This document shows positions 8,311 through 15,979 of a stretch of DNA of 64,000 bases, piece by piece. Location of the stretch: the NCBI GenBank assembly GCA_022843745.1, contig JALHNB010000018.1:62001-126000 (forward strand), written 5' to 3'. The position numbers were made by a program, and so were the translations under genes. The stretch comes from Anaerolineae bacterium. GTDB lineage: Bacteria; Chloroflexota; Anaerolineae; Aggregatilineales; Phototrophicaceae. The stretch's first letter is position 1; the number at the start of each line of letters is the position of its first letter. Below the pieces are notes generated by a model. That model was not told where the DNA came from and did no database searches. It worked only from the letters and a program-made list of their open reading frames with translations.

Positions 8311-9633
8311 TTAGCTGTTGTTTGCCAGAATCTCTTCCATACCAAGCTGAATTTCCTGAAGTGCGTCCGCTGCCGGTACCTGACCCAGGAAAGCCGCCTC
8401 GGAATTTGGAATGATGAACTGTGTCAGAATTTCGTTGTGGTTGATGCCAAGTGAATCGCTCGAAACGACATCGGCATTCGTCACATCCAGGAAGACCTGA
8501 CCGCCGCGCTCGACCATCTCTGGTGTCAGGAAGGCTTCGGGTGCGCCTGCGGGGATTGAGAATCCGGTGCGCCCCAGAACTTTAGCGCCGTCGCCAATCG
8601 ACATGTGCTTGAGGAATGCCCATGATTCCTCAGGATGTTCGGTAGTCGCGACCATGCCAAAGCCGGATGTCCAGAGCATACTGGTCAGCGGGCCGCCTTC
8701 ATAGGCGCGTGGCATGGGGACGACGTGCCAGTCAATTTTGTCGCTGTTTTGCAGCAGTTGCACAGTGTCAATTGTATGGCTCGACCACATCGCCAGTTTC
8801 CCCGAAAGCTGGCGCGTGCCAGAATCCTGAACGGCTAACTGCTCCGGCGAGGGTGAAATGCCATCGACGAGAATGGTATCGACCAGCCATTGCAGCGCTT
8901 CGGCGTTCTTCGGGTCATTGGCGGTTGGGACGGTAAAGTCCCCGGTACGGCGGTCAAAGAAGCCCGGCCCATCGTTCGCCCACAGATATTGCTCGTAGAC
9001 CCAGGGGCCAGTCGGTGTCATCCAGCCAAAGGTCTTATCGGTGTCATCACCGGAGGTGAGCGCCTTCGCTTTTTCGACCAGTTCTGCCCATGTCCAGCCA
9101 TCTTCCGGCGGTTCGACTCCCGCAGCATCAAAGATGCCCTTGTTATAGATGACGGCATGAGAGACGTAATCTTTTGGCATCCCGAACAGCTTGCCATTCT
9201 GCGTGTAGAGGTCGAGTAATTTTTGGGGAACGGGGCCACCCTCGAAATCGGCATCGCCTTCGATAAACGTATTGAGGTCAGCCAGAAGCCCAACATTTGA
9301 CCAATTGATCGGCGGGCCGTAGGTGGCAACGGCGGTCATGTCCGGTGGGTCGCCTGCCGCGATGCGCGTATTCATTTTCGCCAGCATTTCCGGCCAACCA
9401 CCTGGTACAGGTGTCCAGGTCATTGCGATTTCGGGGTGCGCTTTATTAAACAGGTCAACTGCTTCCTGGTGAACTTCGTCCAGGCCAAAGCCCATAATCT
9501 CGACGGGCGTAGCGTCCTGCGCTTGCGGTGCTGCGAATACCTGTGACACACCAGTGGCTGCCAGAAGGGTAGACCCCCCTGCCGCTGAAGCTGCACGTAG
9601 AAAATCCCGACGACTAAGATTTTTGGATGGCAT
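8311..9633 (-). CDS. Tat-exported sugar-binding protein of an ABC transporter
   Basis: About 440 residues, a family 1 extracellular solute-binding protein. The N-terminus carries a twin-arginine signal (NLSRRDFLRAASAAGG, then a hydrophobic stretch and VFAAPQA). The protein is therefore exported folded. Typical SBP1 segments are FNKAHPEIAMTWTPVPGGWPE, MNTRIAAGDPPDM, GKLFGMPKDYVSHAVIYNKG and a later KLAMWSSHTID. ATG 9633 follows AAAGGGAAAATA; a TTG five codons upstream overlaps that site and is rejected. It is the first gene of the transport block and has a strong promoter at 9727-9755. The sugar is unknown. Confidence 0.93.
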   Translation of the reverse strand: MPSKNLSRRDFLRAASAAGGSTLLAATGVSQVFAAPQAQDATPVEIMGFGLDEVHQEAVDLFNKAHPEIAMTWTPVPGGWPEMLAKMNTRIAAGDPPDMTAVATYGPPINWSNVGLLADLNTFIEGDADFEGGPVPQKLLDLYTQNGKLFGMPKDYVSHAVIYNKGIFDAAGVEPPEDGWTWAELVEKAKALTSGDDTDKTFGWMTPTGPWVYEQYLWANDGPGFFDRRTGDFTVPTANDPKNAEALQWLVDTILVDGISPSPEQLAVQDSGTRQLSGKLAMWSSHTIDTVQLLQNSDKIDWHVVPMPRAYEGGPLTSMLWTSGFGMVATTEHPEESWAFLKHMSIGDGAKVLGRTGFSIPAGAPEAFLTPEMVERGGQVFLDVTNADVVSSDSLGINHNEILTQFIIPNSEAAFLGQVPAADALQEIQLGMEEILANNS

Positions 9634-9708
9634 TATTTTCCCTTTCAAATTAAAAAATAGGTTTATGCAGAATAAGATTTGCGCGTTAATCTTAACCGCG
9701 CCGGGTGG

Positions 9709-9731
9709 AGATTATCGATTATCAATAATCT
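9709..9731. promoter_or_regulatory. Near-palindromic operator candidate
   Basis: A 23-bp imperfect palindrome AGATTATCGATTATCAATAA plus TCT, with two mismatched pairs and an unpaired centre. It overlaps the -10 element of the binding-protein promoter. A dimeric repressor such as the GntR protein encoded at 2080-2733 could bind here. Confidence 0.5.
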
Positions 9732-9755
9732 ACCGACATGGAGGGGATTTGTCAA
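9727..9755 (-). promoter_or_regulatory. Sigma70-type promoter of the sugar-transport block
   Basis: On the minus strand TTGACA (9755-9750) is separated by exactly 17 nt from TAGATT (9732-9727). The leader to ATG 9633 is about 90 nt. Confidence 0.65.
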
Positions 9756-9787
9756 ACAATGATGCGGAATTGGTATTTTTGTCCAGA

Positions 9788-10165
9788 CTATAACCTGTCG
9801 CTTGGCGAACTCAATTCAATTGCCCGTCCATCAGGGTCTTGCACAACTGCCCGCTTCCCCCACTGGCTGTCCTGCGGTGCGGTCAAAATTGTCATTCCTT
9901 GAGCTTGAAATTTCTCAATAACCGCGTCTAAATTTTCGACCTGAAAACCGAGCATCGTCGCGCCCGCATTTCTCCTGTCTGGCGCGTTCCCCGGCTTGCC
10001 TGGAAAAATCTCAATCACGATTTCTCGCATTATGCTTGCATAGTGGATTGGCCCCGAACCATGCTGTTCCTGCGTGAATTCCAGACCTAACGCGCGATAA
10101 AAAGCCAACGATTTCTCGACATCAGCTGCGCGAATGACGATCAGATTCAATGAAGGTTGTGCCAT
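9788..10165 (-). CDS. VOC/glyoxalase-fold protein
   Basis: About 125 residues with two beta-alpha-beta-beta-beta modules of the vicinal-oxygen-chelate superfamily. The first is LNLIVIRAADVEKSLAFYRALG; the second contains GFQVENLDAVIEKFQAQG and ends with AVVQDPDGRAIEL. Members bind a divalent metal or act as antibiotic-sequestering dimers. The first-position metal His is replaced by Asn/Ile-type residues here, so catalysis is uncertain. ATG 10165 is taken; GTG two codons upstream is possible. The bicupin gene lies immediately upstream on the same strand, about 9 nt away, and co-expression is likely. Confidence 0.85.
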   Translation of the reverse strand: MAQPSLNLIVIRAADVEKSLAFYRALGLEFTQEQHGSGPIHYASIMREIVIEIFPGKPGNAPDRRNAGATMLGFQVENLDAVIEKFQAQGMTILTAPQDSQWGKRAVVQDPDGRAIELSSPSDRL

Positions 10166-10174
10166 AGTCACGAT

Positions 10175-10804
10175 TTATACCCGGTCAGTTTTGGGTTGGG
10201 CGGGGTTATGGGTGTGATTCCACAGATGACCGAGGCGCTTTTGACCTTCAAGCGTCGTTTCAAAATAAACGGCGCGGACAGGCTCATGAACCAGTGGAAA
10301 ATCATGGTGATGCCCCATGCCAGTTGCAACACAGTCGCCTTTTTTGACCTCGTAGGGTTTGTTTTCGGAAACGGCGACACCGCTTCCCTGGAAAATAATC
10401 CAATATTCGTCGCAATCGTGATAATGGCGATCAAAATTGGTTTCTTTAGCGTAAGCATGTGAATCGCCGTTGTCGCGAGGGTCGTCACTTTTCCTGACGG
10501 AGAACAGGCCGGAGCCGCCTAATTCATCGCCCCAATGACCCGCCATATAGATGAGAGTGGTTGGTGTTTGCGTCTCGGTCACGGCAAACGGCGCTTCACC
10601 TTCACGAGTGTCGAGATTTGCGCCTTCTTCCGCCGAAATTGTTTTGCTCGCGTAAGTGATCGTGCATTTCCCTGCCCCGACGATCAGCTTTTCCTTCGCA
10701 GCGCGGCGCTCAAACGTGTGACTCGCGCCAATGGGCAGCTCGACAATTTCGTAGAATCGAAGTTCACACCAGCCGCGATCCGCTTCACTTTGGAAAACGG
10801 GCAT
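10175..10804 (-). CDS. Bicupin-like protein
   Basis: About 209 residues with two cupin-type barrels. The N-terminal half has ELPIGASHTFERRAAKEKLI and a Gly-rich turn but no clear metal His pair. The C-terminal half has RHYHDCDEYWIIFQGSG and GDCVATGMGHHHDFPLVHEP, with His, His, Glu and a distal His in positions expected to hold a metal ion. Such proteins are often sugar isomerases, epimerases or dioxygenases, and the reaction is unknown. ATG 10804 follows AGGGGAG; an in-frame start seven codons earlier lacks such a site. It is followed closely by the VOC gene. Confidence 0.75.
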   Translation of the reverse strand: MPVFQSEADRGWCELRFYEIVELPIGASHTFERRAAKEKLIVGAGKCTITYASKTISAEEGANLDTREGEAPFAVTETQTPTTLIYMAGHWGDELGGSGLFSVRKSDDPRDNGDSHAYAKETNFDRHYHDCDEYWIIFQGSGVAVSENKPYEVKKGDCVATGMGHHHDFPLVHEPVRAVYFETTLEGQKRLGHLWNHTHNPAQPKTDRV

Positions 10805-10945
10805 TTTATGGACTCCCCTGCTCACTATTTGATGTCAATTGTATTCTATATGAAGGGGATCGGGGAGATTCTCGTGATCAGAGGATGGGAAATCGGCGCG
10901 GGTTCGGGGCATGGGTGATGAAAAGTCATTGGCACCAATGGTACA

Positions 10946-10969
10946 GCGCGCAAAGCTTTGCGCCCCTAC
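10946..10969. repeat. Family A palindromic repeat
   Basis: Core GCGCAAAGCTTTGCGC is a perfect palindrome followed by CCCTAC. It lies between the bicupin and hypB genes. Confidence 0.75.
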
Positions 10970-11012
10970 AAAAAAAACTGCGCAACATGGAATGTAAATC
11001 TTAACCTAATGT

Positions 11013-11037
11013 GGGCGATACGCCGTATCGCCCCTAC
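11013..11037. repeat. Family A palindromic repeat
   Basis: GGGCGATACG and CGTATCGCCC are inverted around one central base, then CCTAC. It lies just after the hypB stop codon and could act as a 3' hairpin. Confidence 0.75.
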
Positions 11038-11048
11038 ACAAGCCTAAA

Positions 11049-11726
11049 CTACCACACGCTCGGCTGGCGCTCGGCCTCGACCTCATTCGCGACCCAATCG
11101 AGCCACGCATTCACGCCTTCGCCAGTCTTGCAGGACAGCGCGAATGTCTCCAATCCAGGGTTGAGCGCCTCGACTCCGCGCCGGAAATAATCCATATCAA
11201 ATGGCACATACGGCAGCAGGTCGATTTTATTGATGACCAGCACATCGACTCCGCGATAAATGCCCGGATATTTATACGGCTTGTCCGCGCCTTCCGGGAT
11301 CGAGGCGACCAGCACACTTTTATGTGTGCCAAGCTGGAAATTCGATGGGCAGATCAGATTGCCGACATTCTCGACAATCAACAGGTCAATTTCGCCCAGT
11401 GTGAGCTGCGGCATAGCATCCTGGAGCATAATCGCGTCCAGGTGACAATTGCCGCCCGTGTTAATCTGTACCGATTTGACTGCCCCGGCAGCATCCGCAC
11501 GGTCAGCATCCAGGCTGGTCGCGATATCACCATTGATGACCGCCAGCCGCAGCCGATCCTGTAGACCCTGAATAGTTCGCTCAACCAGGGATGTCTTGCC
11601 TGCGCCGGGGGAAGCCATAAAATTCAGGCTGTACACACAGGCTGCGTCCAGATGTGCGCGATTTTCGGCAGCAACGCGGTCATTCGCGCTCATGATTTTT
11701 TCGACAACGGGGATTCGCTTCGTCAT
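11049..11726 (-). CDS. hypB: Hydrogenase/urease nickel-incorporation GTPase HypB
   Basis: HypB uses GTP hydrolysis to help insert nickel into hydrogenase (and sometimes urease) apo-enzymes. The 225 residues contain the P-loop SPGAGKTSLVE near 39-48. Also present are the switch region INGDIATSLDADRADAAG, the metal-site motif NTGGNCHLDA near 89-98, ENVGNLICP near 119, and the guanine-specificity motif NKIDL near 166. The N-terminal CxxCxC motif and any His-rich stretch are missing, as in many HypB proteins. Its ATG overlaps the hypA stop by 4 nt (ATGA), indicating translational coupling. No hydrogenase structural gene or hypCDEF lies in the window. Confidence 0.96.
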   Translation of the reverse strand: MTKRIPVVEKIMSANDRVAAENRAHLDAACVYSLNFMASPGAGKTSLVERTIQGLQDRLRLAVINGDIATSLDADRADAAGAVKSVQINTGGNCHLDAIMLQDAMPQLTLGEIDLLIVENVGNLICPSNFQLGTHKSVLVASIPEGADKPYKYPGIYRGVDVLVINKIDLLPYVPFDMDYFRRGVEALNPGLETFALSCKTGEGVNAWLDWVANEVEAERQPSVW

Positions 11727-12106
11727 GGTGTCACTTCCTTTTCATTCACTTCGTCAACGTCAATTGCTTCCAGATAGAATTCTTCGCCAGCCGCTATCCG
11801 CACCTCCGCGCTGCCACATTCAGGACACGTAAAATCATCACCGTGCATGGGATAGTGCGCGTAACAAATTTCGCATTCAAATTCGGCGGGGATGCGTCGG
11901 AAATGCAGGCGTGAGCCTTCGGCGGGTGTATTCTGGCTGATGATGTCCCAATAAAACTGGACAGAGTCATCTATAACAGAGGAAAGCTGGCCGATCACCA
12001 GATGCAAATCGGTAATGTGCGGAGTATGCGCGGTTTCAGGCTGCGCGTTTCCAGCGTACTGCAATGCCAGATTGAGGACACTGGCCGTGATAGCGAGTTC
12101 GTGCAT
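11723..12106 (-). CDS. hypA: Nickel metallochaperone HypA
   Basis: HypA delivers nickel with HypB. The start MHELAI supplies the nickel ligands (N-terminal amine, His2, Glu3). The 127 residues end in a zinc-binding domain with ECEIC and TCPEC, two CxxC pairs separated by about 15 residues. Asp/Glu-rich residues follow at the C-terminus. Length and layout are standard. It is the first gene of a two-gene hypA-hypB unit with a 4-nt overlap. The client enzyme must be encoded elsewhere. Confidence 0.95.
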   Translation of the reverse strand: MHELAITASVLNLALQYAGNAQPETAHTPHITDLHLVIGQLSSVIDDSVQFYWDIISQNTPAEGSRLHFRRIPAEFECEICYAHYPMHGDDFTCPECGSAEVRIAAGEEFYLEAIDVDEVNEKEVTP

Positions 12107-12214
12107 ATTTTGCTCTTCCCTTATGGTTAGAGCGTAGCATGGCCCGCGCAGGCTGTCCCCTGAATTTTGTCACTGAAAAAGGGTTATGATTCTAAGGGAT
12201 TATCTTGAAAATCA

Positions 12215-12261
12215 CTCACCTCACCCCTAACCCGCTTCGCGTCCAATGCGTTGGAGAGGGG
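12215..12261. repeat. Family B repeat, short copy
   Basis: CACCTCACCCCTAACCCGC is followed by TTCGCGTCCAATGCG and TTGGAGAGGGG. This is a truncated version of the longer inverted repeats elsewhere, lying between hypA and the ribbon-helix-helix gene. Confidence 0.65.
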
Positions 12262-12314
12262 AATAAGAATCGTTGTCGGATATGGTGAAGCAATAAAAAA
12301 TATTCAAGTAGCCT

Positions 12315-12785
12315 CTAGGGTTTTATATCGTCTGTGGGGTCGCTCAAATGTAAGGATGTGAGTCGGGCGATACGCAATTTTTTCCACAAAATCGACCAGT
12401 TATAAACGGCTTCCTGAATCGCCTCATCCGCGAGGTCGGCAGGTTTGACTTTTTCCTCGCGCACGGCGTTGAGAATTTTGCTGCCAACGATGGAGACGAG
12501 AATCACGATGACGGTCAGCGCCCACTCGATGCGGTCATGACGGGGTTCGTTGGGGATTGCCGAGGGTTTGGGTGTGTCTGCGAGCGCTTCGTTCTGCTGA
12601 TTAATCTGGTTGAGTTCGTTTTCGACCTGCTCGTTTTGCTCGACATACAACCACAGCGCAGCCCGCACGACATCGGCCTCGCTGTCATATCCATGCGTGT
12701 CGATGGCTTGCTGGATGCGCGTTTTCAGCTCCGGGGAGATGCGTGCGCCGACTCGTTCACTGAATGGGCTTTCCTCTTTTGGCAT
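12315..12785 (-). CDS. Ribbon-helix-helix protein with a membrane segment
   Basis: About 156 residues. Residues 10-55 (RVGARISPELKTRIQQAIDT, then EADVVRAALWLYVEQ) fit a ribbon-helix-helix DNA-binding or dimerisation unit. A Gln/Asn/Glu-rich coiled-coil stretch follows (about 50-70). A single hydrophobic segment ALTVIVILVSIVGSKIL lies near 88-104 and a charged tail follows. A membrane-tethered RHH protein is unusual, and the role is unknown. The start is uncertain: ATG 12785 is used, with GGATGGG just upstream, while GTG 12806 and ATG 12794 are in frame. No partner toxin gene is adjacent. Confidence 0.65.
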   Translation of the reverse strand: MPKEESPFSERVGARISPELKTRIQQAIDTHGYDSEADVVRAALWLYVEQNEQVENELNQINQQNEALADTPKPSAIPNEPRHDRIEWALTVIVILVSIVGSKILNAVREEKVKPADLADEAIQEAVYNWSILWKKLRIARLTSLHLSDPTDDIKP

Positions 12786-12900
12786 ATTTCCCATCCCACT
12801 TATCACTATTACCTAATATCTACATATTGTACCCCAATGGCTCATTTTGTCGCTGGGTTGTGACGATGGACTGATGCGCCAAAAATATCCCCTGATTTTT

Positions 12901-12924
12901 GGGGTTGTCAAATTTGACAACCCC
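12901..12924. promoter_or_regulatory. Perfect 24-bp palindrome at a promoter
   Basis: The half-site GGGGTTGTCAAA is followed directly by its exact complement. The right half contains the -35 hexamer of the downstream promoter. This is the geometry of a repressor operator for the peptide/sugar transport operon. Confidence 0.7.
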
Positions 12925-12942
12925 GGTTGGAAGGTTCATAAT
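12914..12942 (+). promoter_or_regulatory. Sigma70-type promoter of the Opp-like operon
   Basis: TTGACA (12914-12919) is separated by 17 nt from CATAAT (12937-12942). The transcript would start about 95 nt before ATG 13044, which has AAGGAG seven nt upstream. Confidence 0.75.
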
Positions 12943-13043
12943 AGCCTTCAGCGAGTCGAAATTCTTCTTTATATTCAGGCGATTTTAAACCTCTGTTGGT
13001 ATGAGCTTGTATATAGAGAAGAGAAAATCATCAAGGAGTATAT

Positions 13044-14708
13044 ATGTTTAGACGAAGCAGTTCTTTACTAGTGGTATCGTTGATAGCGCTCATGGCTCTC
13101 AGCCTGTCTGCGCCGTTGTTCGCGCAGGATGCGATGGCAACCACTGCCGAGTGTGGCAGTGAAGGTTATGCCGGTAATTGGAAATCGCTTGAGATGGTGG
13201 ACAGCATGACCCTCAAGATCACGCTGTGCAATCCTGACCCGGCGTTCCCCTCGAAAATCGCGTTCTCCGGTTTCCCCATTAACTCTGCGGAATACCTGGA
13301 AACCACAGGTGGCGGTGGTGATCTGATCCAGAACCCCATCGGCACTGGCCCGTACATGCTCGAAAATTGGGAACTGGGCAGCGAAGTTGTCCTGACCCGC
13401 AACGATGCCTATTGGGGCGAAGTTGCCAAAGAACCAACCGCCATTATCCGCTGGAACTCGGAAGCGACACAACGCCTGATCGAACTCCAGTCCGGCAATG
13501 TGGATGGCATCGCCAGCATCGGCACGGGCGATTTTGAAGTCGTTCAGATGGATTCCAATCTGGCGCTGATCCCTACCTCGATCACCAACGTTTTCTATCT
13601 CGGTTTGAATAACCGATTCCCGCCGCTAGATAACCAGCAGGTGCGCCAGGCCATTGCCCACGCGATTGACAAACAGCGTATTGTCGATAACTACTATCCT
13701 GCTGGCTCGGTTGTCGCCACCCAGTTCATGCCCCCGGTTCTTTTTGGCTATACACCCGAAGTTGAACCGCTGGCTTATGATGTTGATCTGGCGAACCAGA
13801 TGCTCGACGAAGCTGGTTTCCCGAAGGACGCGAACGGCGTTCGTTTCACGCTCGACCTGCACTATCGTGACGTGGTGCGCGGTTACCTGCCCACCCCAGG
13901 TGTCGTCGGTGCTGATCTCCAGGAACAGCTTGCCGCTGTCGGTATCACGCTGAACGTTGCCGCTATCGAATCCGGCGCGTTCCTGGACGCCGTAGCAGCC
14001 AGCAACGAAGCCATGTTTATGCTGGGCTGGGGCATGGATTATCCCGATGCCACCAACTTCCTCGACTTTCACTTCGGTGCTGGTTCGGCCTCCACACCAC
14101 GTTTTGGCGACCTCTATCCTGAAATAACCGACCCGCTGACACAAGCTGCTCAATTGGGTAAGCCCGAAGATCGTTATCCGATCTATGTTGAGGCGAACAC
14201 TGCTATCCGGGACCTCGTACCGATGGTGCCGATTGCTCACGGCGCAGGCGCAAATGCCTGGAAAGCCAGCATCGAAGGCGCGTATGCCGCTCAGGTTGGC
14301 GTCACCCTGCTTTCGAAGATGGAAGACCCGGACGATGACAATATCATCTACATGCAGAACGCTGAACCGATCAGCCTGTTTTGCGGTGACGAAACCGACG
14401 GTGAAACCTTCAGCGCTTGCGGTCAGATCAATGAAACGCTGCTGAACTACAATCCCGATACTGGCGAGGTTATTCCCTGGCTGGCGAGCGAATTCAACAT
14501 CAACGAAGATGCTACCGAATTCACGTTCACCATTCGTGATGGTGTAACCTTCACCGATGGCTCTACACTGGATGCAGCCGATGCTTATACGTCATTGTTG
14601 ATGGCGTGGGATGCAGCTCACCCACTCCATGTCGGACGTACCGGTACATTTGAGTATTTCGGCTCGTTCTTTGGTGGCTTCCTGAATCCGCCGCCCGCAA
14701 CAGAGTAA
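13044..14708 (+). CDS. Circularly permuted family 5 substrate-binding protein
   Basis: A 554-residue exported binding protein of the Opp/Dpp/nickel type, with a Sec signal at 1-27 (hydrophobic LLVVSLIALMALSLSAP, cut near LFAQ). Known family 5 proteins begin with the segment that has ETLLxYDPDTGEVxPWLAE and FTLRDGVxFxDG. They continue through SVEVVDDxTVxxTL and PxGTGPYxxxxW. Here the order is rotated. The mature protein starts at KSLEMVDSMTLKITLCNPDP and PIGTGPYMLENW, continues through the ligand lobe, and ends with INETLLNYNPDTGEVIPWLA and FTIRDGVTFTDGSTLDAADA. The C-terminus (FEYFGSFFGGF) would join directly to the N-terminus in the canonical fold. Strong AAGGAG start site. Two permeases follow. 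Confidence 0.88.
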   Translation: MFRRSSSLLVVSLIALMALSLSAPLFAQDAMATTAECGSEGYAGNWKSLEMVDSMTLKITLCNPDPAFPSKIAFSGFPINSAEYLETTGGGGDLIQNPIGTGPYMLENWELGSEVVLTRNDAYWGEVAKEPTAIIRWNSEATQRLIELQSGNVDGIASIGTGDFEVVQMDSNLALIPTSITNVFYLGLNNRFPPLDNQQVRQAIAHAIDKQRIVDNYYPAGSVVATQFMPPVLFGYTPEVEPLAYDVDLANQMLDEAGFPKDANGVRFTLDLHYRDVVRGYLPTPGVVGADLQEQLAAVGITLNVAAIESGAFLDAVAASNEAMFMLGWGMDYPDATNFLDFHFGAGSASTPRFGDLYPEITDPLTQAAQLGKPEDRYPIYVEANTAIRDLVPMVPIAHGAGANAWKASIEGAYAAQVGVTLLSKMEDPDDDNIIYMQNAEPISLFCGDETDGETFSACGQINETLLNYNPDTGEVIPWLASEFNINEDATEFTFTIRDGVTFTDGSTLDAADAYTSLLMAWDAAHPLHVGRTGTFEYFGSFFGGFLNPPPATE

Positions 14709-14733
14709 ATAATTTCCAGGGTGTTCCGTAGTA

Positions 14734-14761
14734 GTAGGGGCGACGCATGCGTCGCCCCTAC
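14734..14761. repeat. Family A perfect palindrome
   Basis: 28 bp, exact: GTAGGGGCGACGCA and its complement. It lies 25 nt after the binding-protein stop, where a hairpin could separate its mRNA from the permease genes. Confidence 0.85.
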
Positions 14762-14813
14762 AAATAACATGTGAAAATGTACGAAAGCCCGACGAAATAA
14801 AGAAAGAAAATAT

Positions 14814-14862
14814 GGGGCGACCCGGCGACCAATGCAAATTCCTTTGGACGGGTCGCCCCTAC
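14814..14862. repeat. Family A repeat with long loop
   Basis: GGGGCGACCCG and CGGGTCGCCCC are separated by 24 nt and followed by TAC. A second hairpin in the same gap, ending 20 nt before the permease start. Confidence 0.75.
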
Positions 14863-14882
14863 TGAAATTGAGATAGAATTCT

Positions 14883-15959
14883 ATGTCCACTTTTTTGATA
14901 CGCCGTCTCGTATCGGCCATACCCGTCTTATTCGGCATTCTGCTGGTGACATTTACGCTGAATCGTTCGATCCCTGGCGATCCCTGTCGGGCGATCCTCG
15001 GTGAGAAAGCGACTGCCGAGACCTGCAACGCCTTCAGTGCGCGTTTTGGCCTCGACGAGCCGATCCCCGTGCAGTTTCTTATCTACATACGGAATGTGCT
15101 TCAGGGCGATCTCGGTACATCTTTCCGCTTTGGCCGCACGGTTGTCGATCTATTGATCGAACGCTTGCCCACCACCATCGAGTTAGCCATGAGCGCCCTG
15201 TTCTTAGCCATCATGGCTGGCATCCCGCTGGGCATTATTTCAGCCTACCGTCACAATTCACGCCTGGACGTGGCGACGATGATTTTTGCCAACACAGGCG
15301 TTTCGATGCCTGTTTTCTGGCTTGGGTTGATGCTGTCGTTCTTCTTCGCGGTGACGCTGAAGGATACGCCGTTCGCGCTGCCGCCTTCAGGCCGCCTGAC
15401 CGCCGGACTAAATCCGATCCCCTTCTATATGCAATGGGGGCTAGCTGCCAGTGAGGAAACCGCCAGCAATATTTTGGTTTTTCTCTCACGCTTCAATATC
15501 CTCAATGGGATTTTGACCTTCAATACCGAACTGCTGATCGATTCTTTCCGGCATCTCATCCTGCCAGCCATTGCCGTTGGTACGATCCCCCTGGCGATCA
15601 TCGCCCGCATGACCCGCGCCAGCCTGCTCGATACACTCAGTCAGGACTATACGCGCACGGCACGCGCCAAAGGGCTGCGAGAAATGTCGGTGGTCGTGCG
15701 ACACGCGCTGCGTAATTCACTTTTGCCCGTCGTGACCATCATTGGCTTAAATTTTGGCGGCCTGGTCAGCGGCGCAGTGCTGACCGAGACGATCTTTGGC
15801 TTCAGTGGTATTGGTCGAACCTTATTTGATGGCATTACCGCGCGGGACTACGCCCTGGTGCAAGGAGTCACGTTGGTGACGGCGGTGGCCTTCGTCCTGA
15901 TAAATTTGTTTGTGGATATTTTATACGGCTACCTTGATCCTCGTATCCGTCTGAGTTAA
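14883..15959 (+). CDS. Opp/Dpp-type ABC permease, DppB family
   Basis: A 358-residue inner-membrane protein of the peptide/nickel/oligosaccharide importer class. The N-terminal signature is FLIRRLVSAIPVLFGILLVT and RSIPGDPC. The periplasmic/cytoplasmic segments VQFLIYIRNVLQGDLGTSFR are typical of DppB. The EAA-type loop is DYTRTARAKGLREMSVVVRH near 255-275, and the last helix ends in VDILYGYLDPRIRLS, the usual C-terminus of this family. It partners the DppC-type subunit encoded 20 nt downstream. No DppD/DppF ATPase genes follow, so the ATPases must be shared or encoded elsewhere. Confidence 0.94.
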   Translation: MSTFLIRRLVSAIPVLFGILLVTFTLNRSIPGDPCRAILGEKATAETCNAFSARFGLDEPIPVQFLIYIRNVLQGDLGTSFRFGRTVVDLLIERLPTTIELAMSALFLAIMAGIPLGIISAYRHNSRLDVATMIFANTGVSMPVFWLGLMLSFFFAVTLKDTPFALPPSGRLTAGLNPIPFYMQWGLAASEETASNILVFLSRFNILNGILTFNTELLIDSFRHLILPAIAVGTIPLAIIARMTRASLLDTLSQDYTRTARAKGLREMSVVVRHALRNSLLPVVTIIGLNFGGLVSGAVLTETIFGFSGIGRTLFDGITARDYALVQGVTLVTAVAFVLINLFVDILYGYLDPRIRLS

Positions 15960-15979
15960 CGAAAGAACCAATTTGAATT

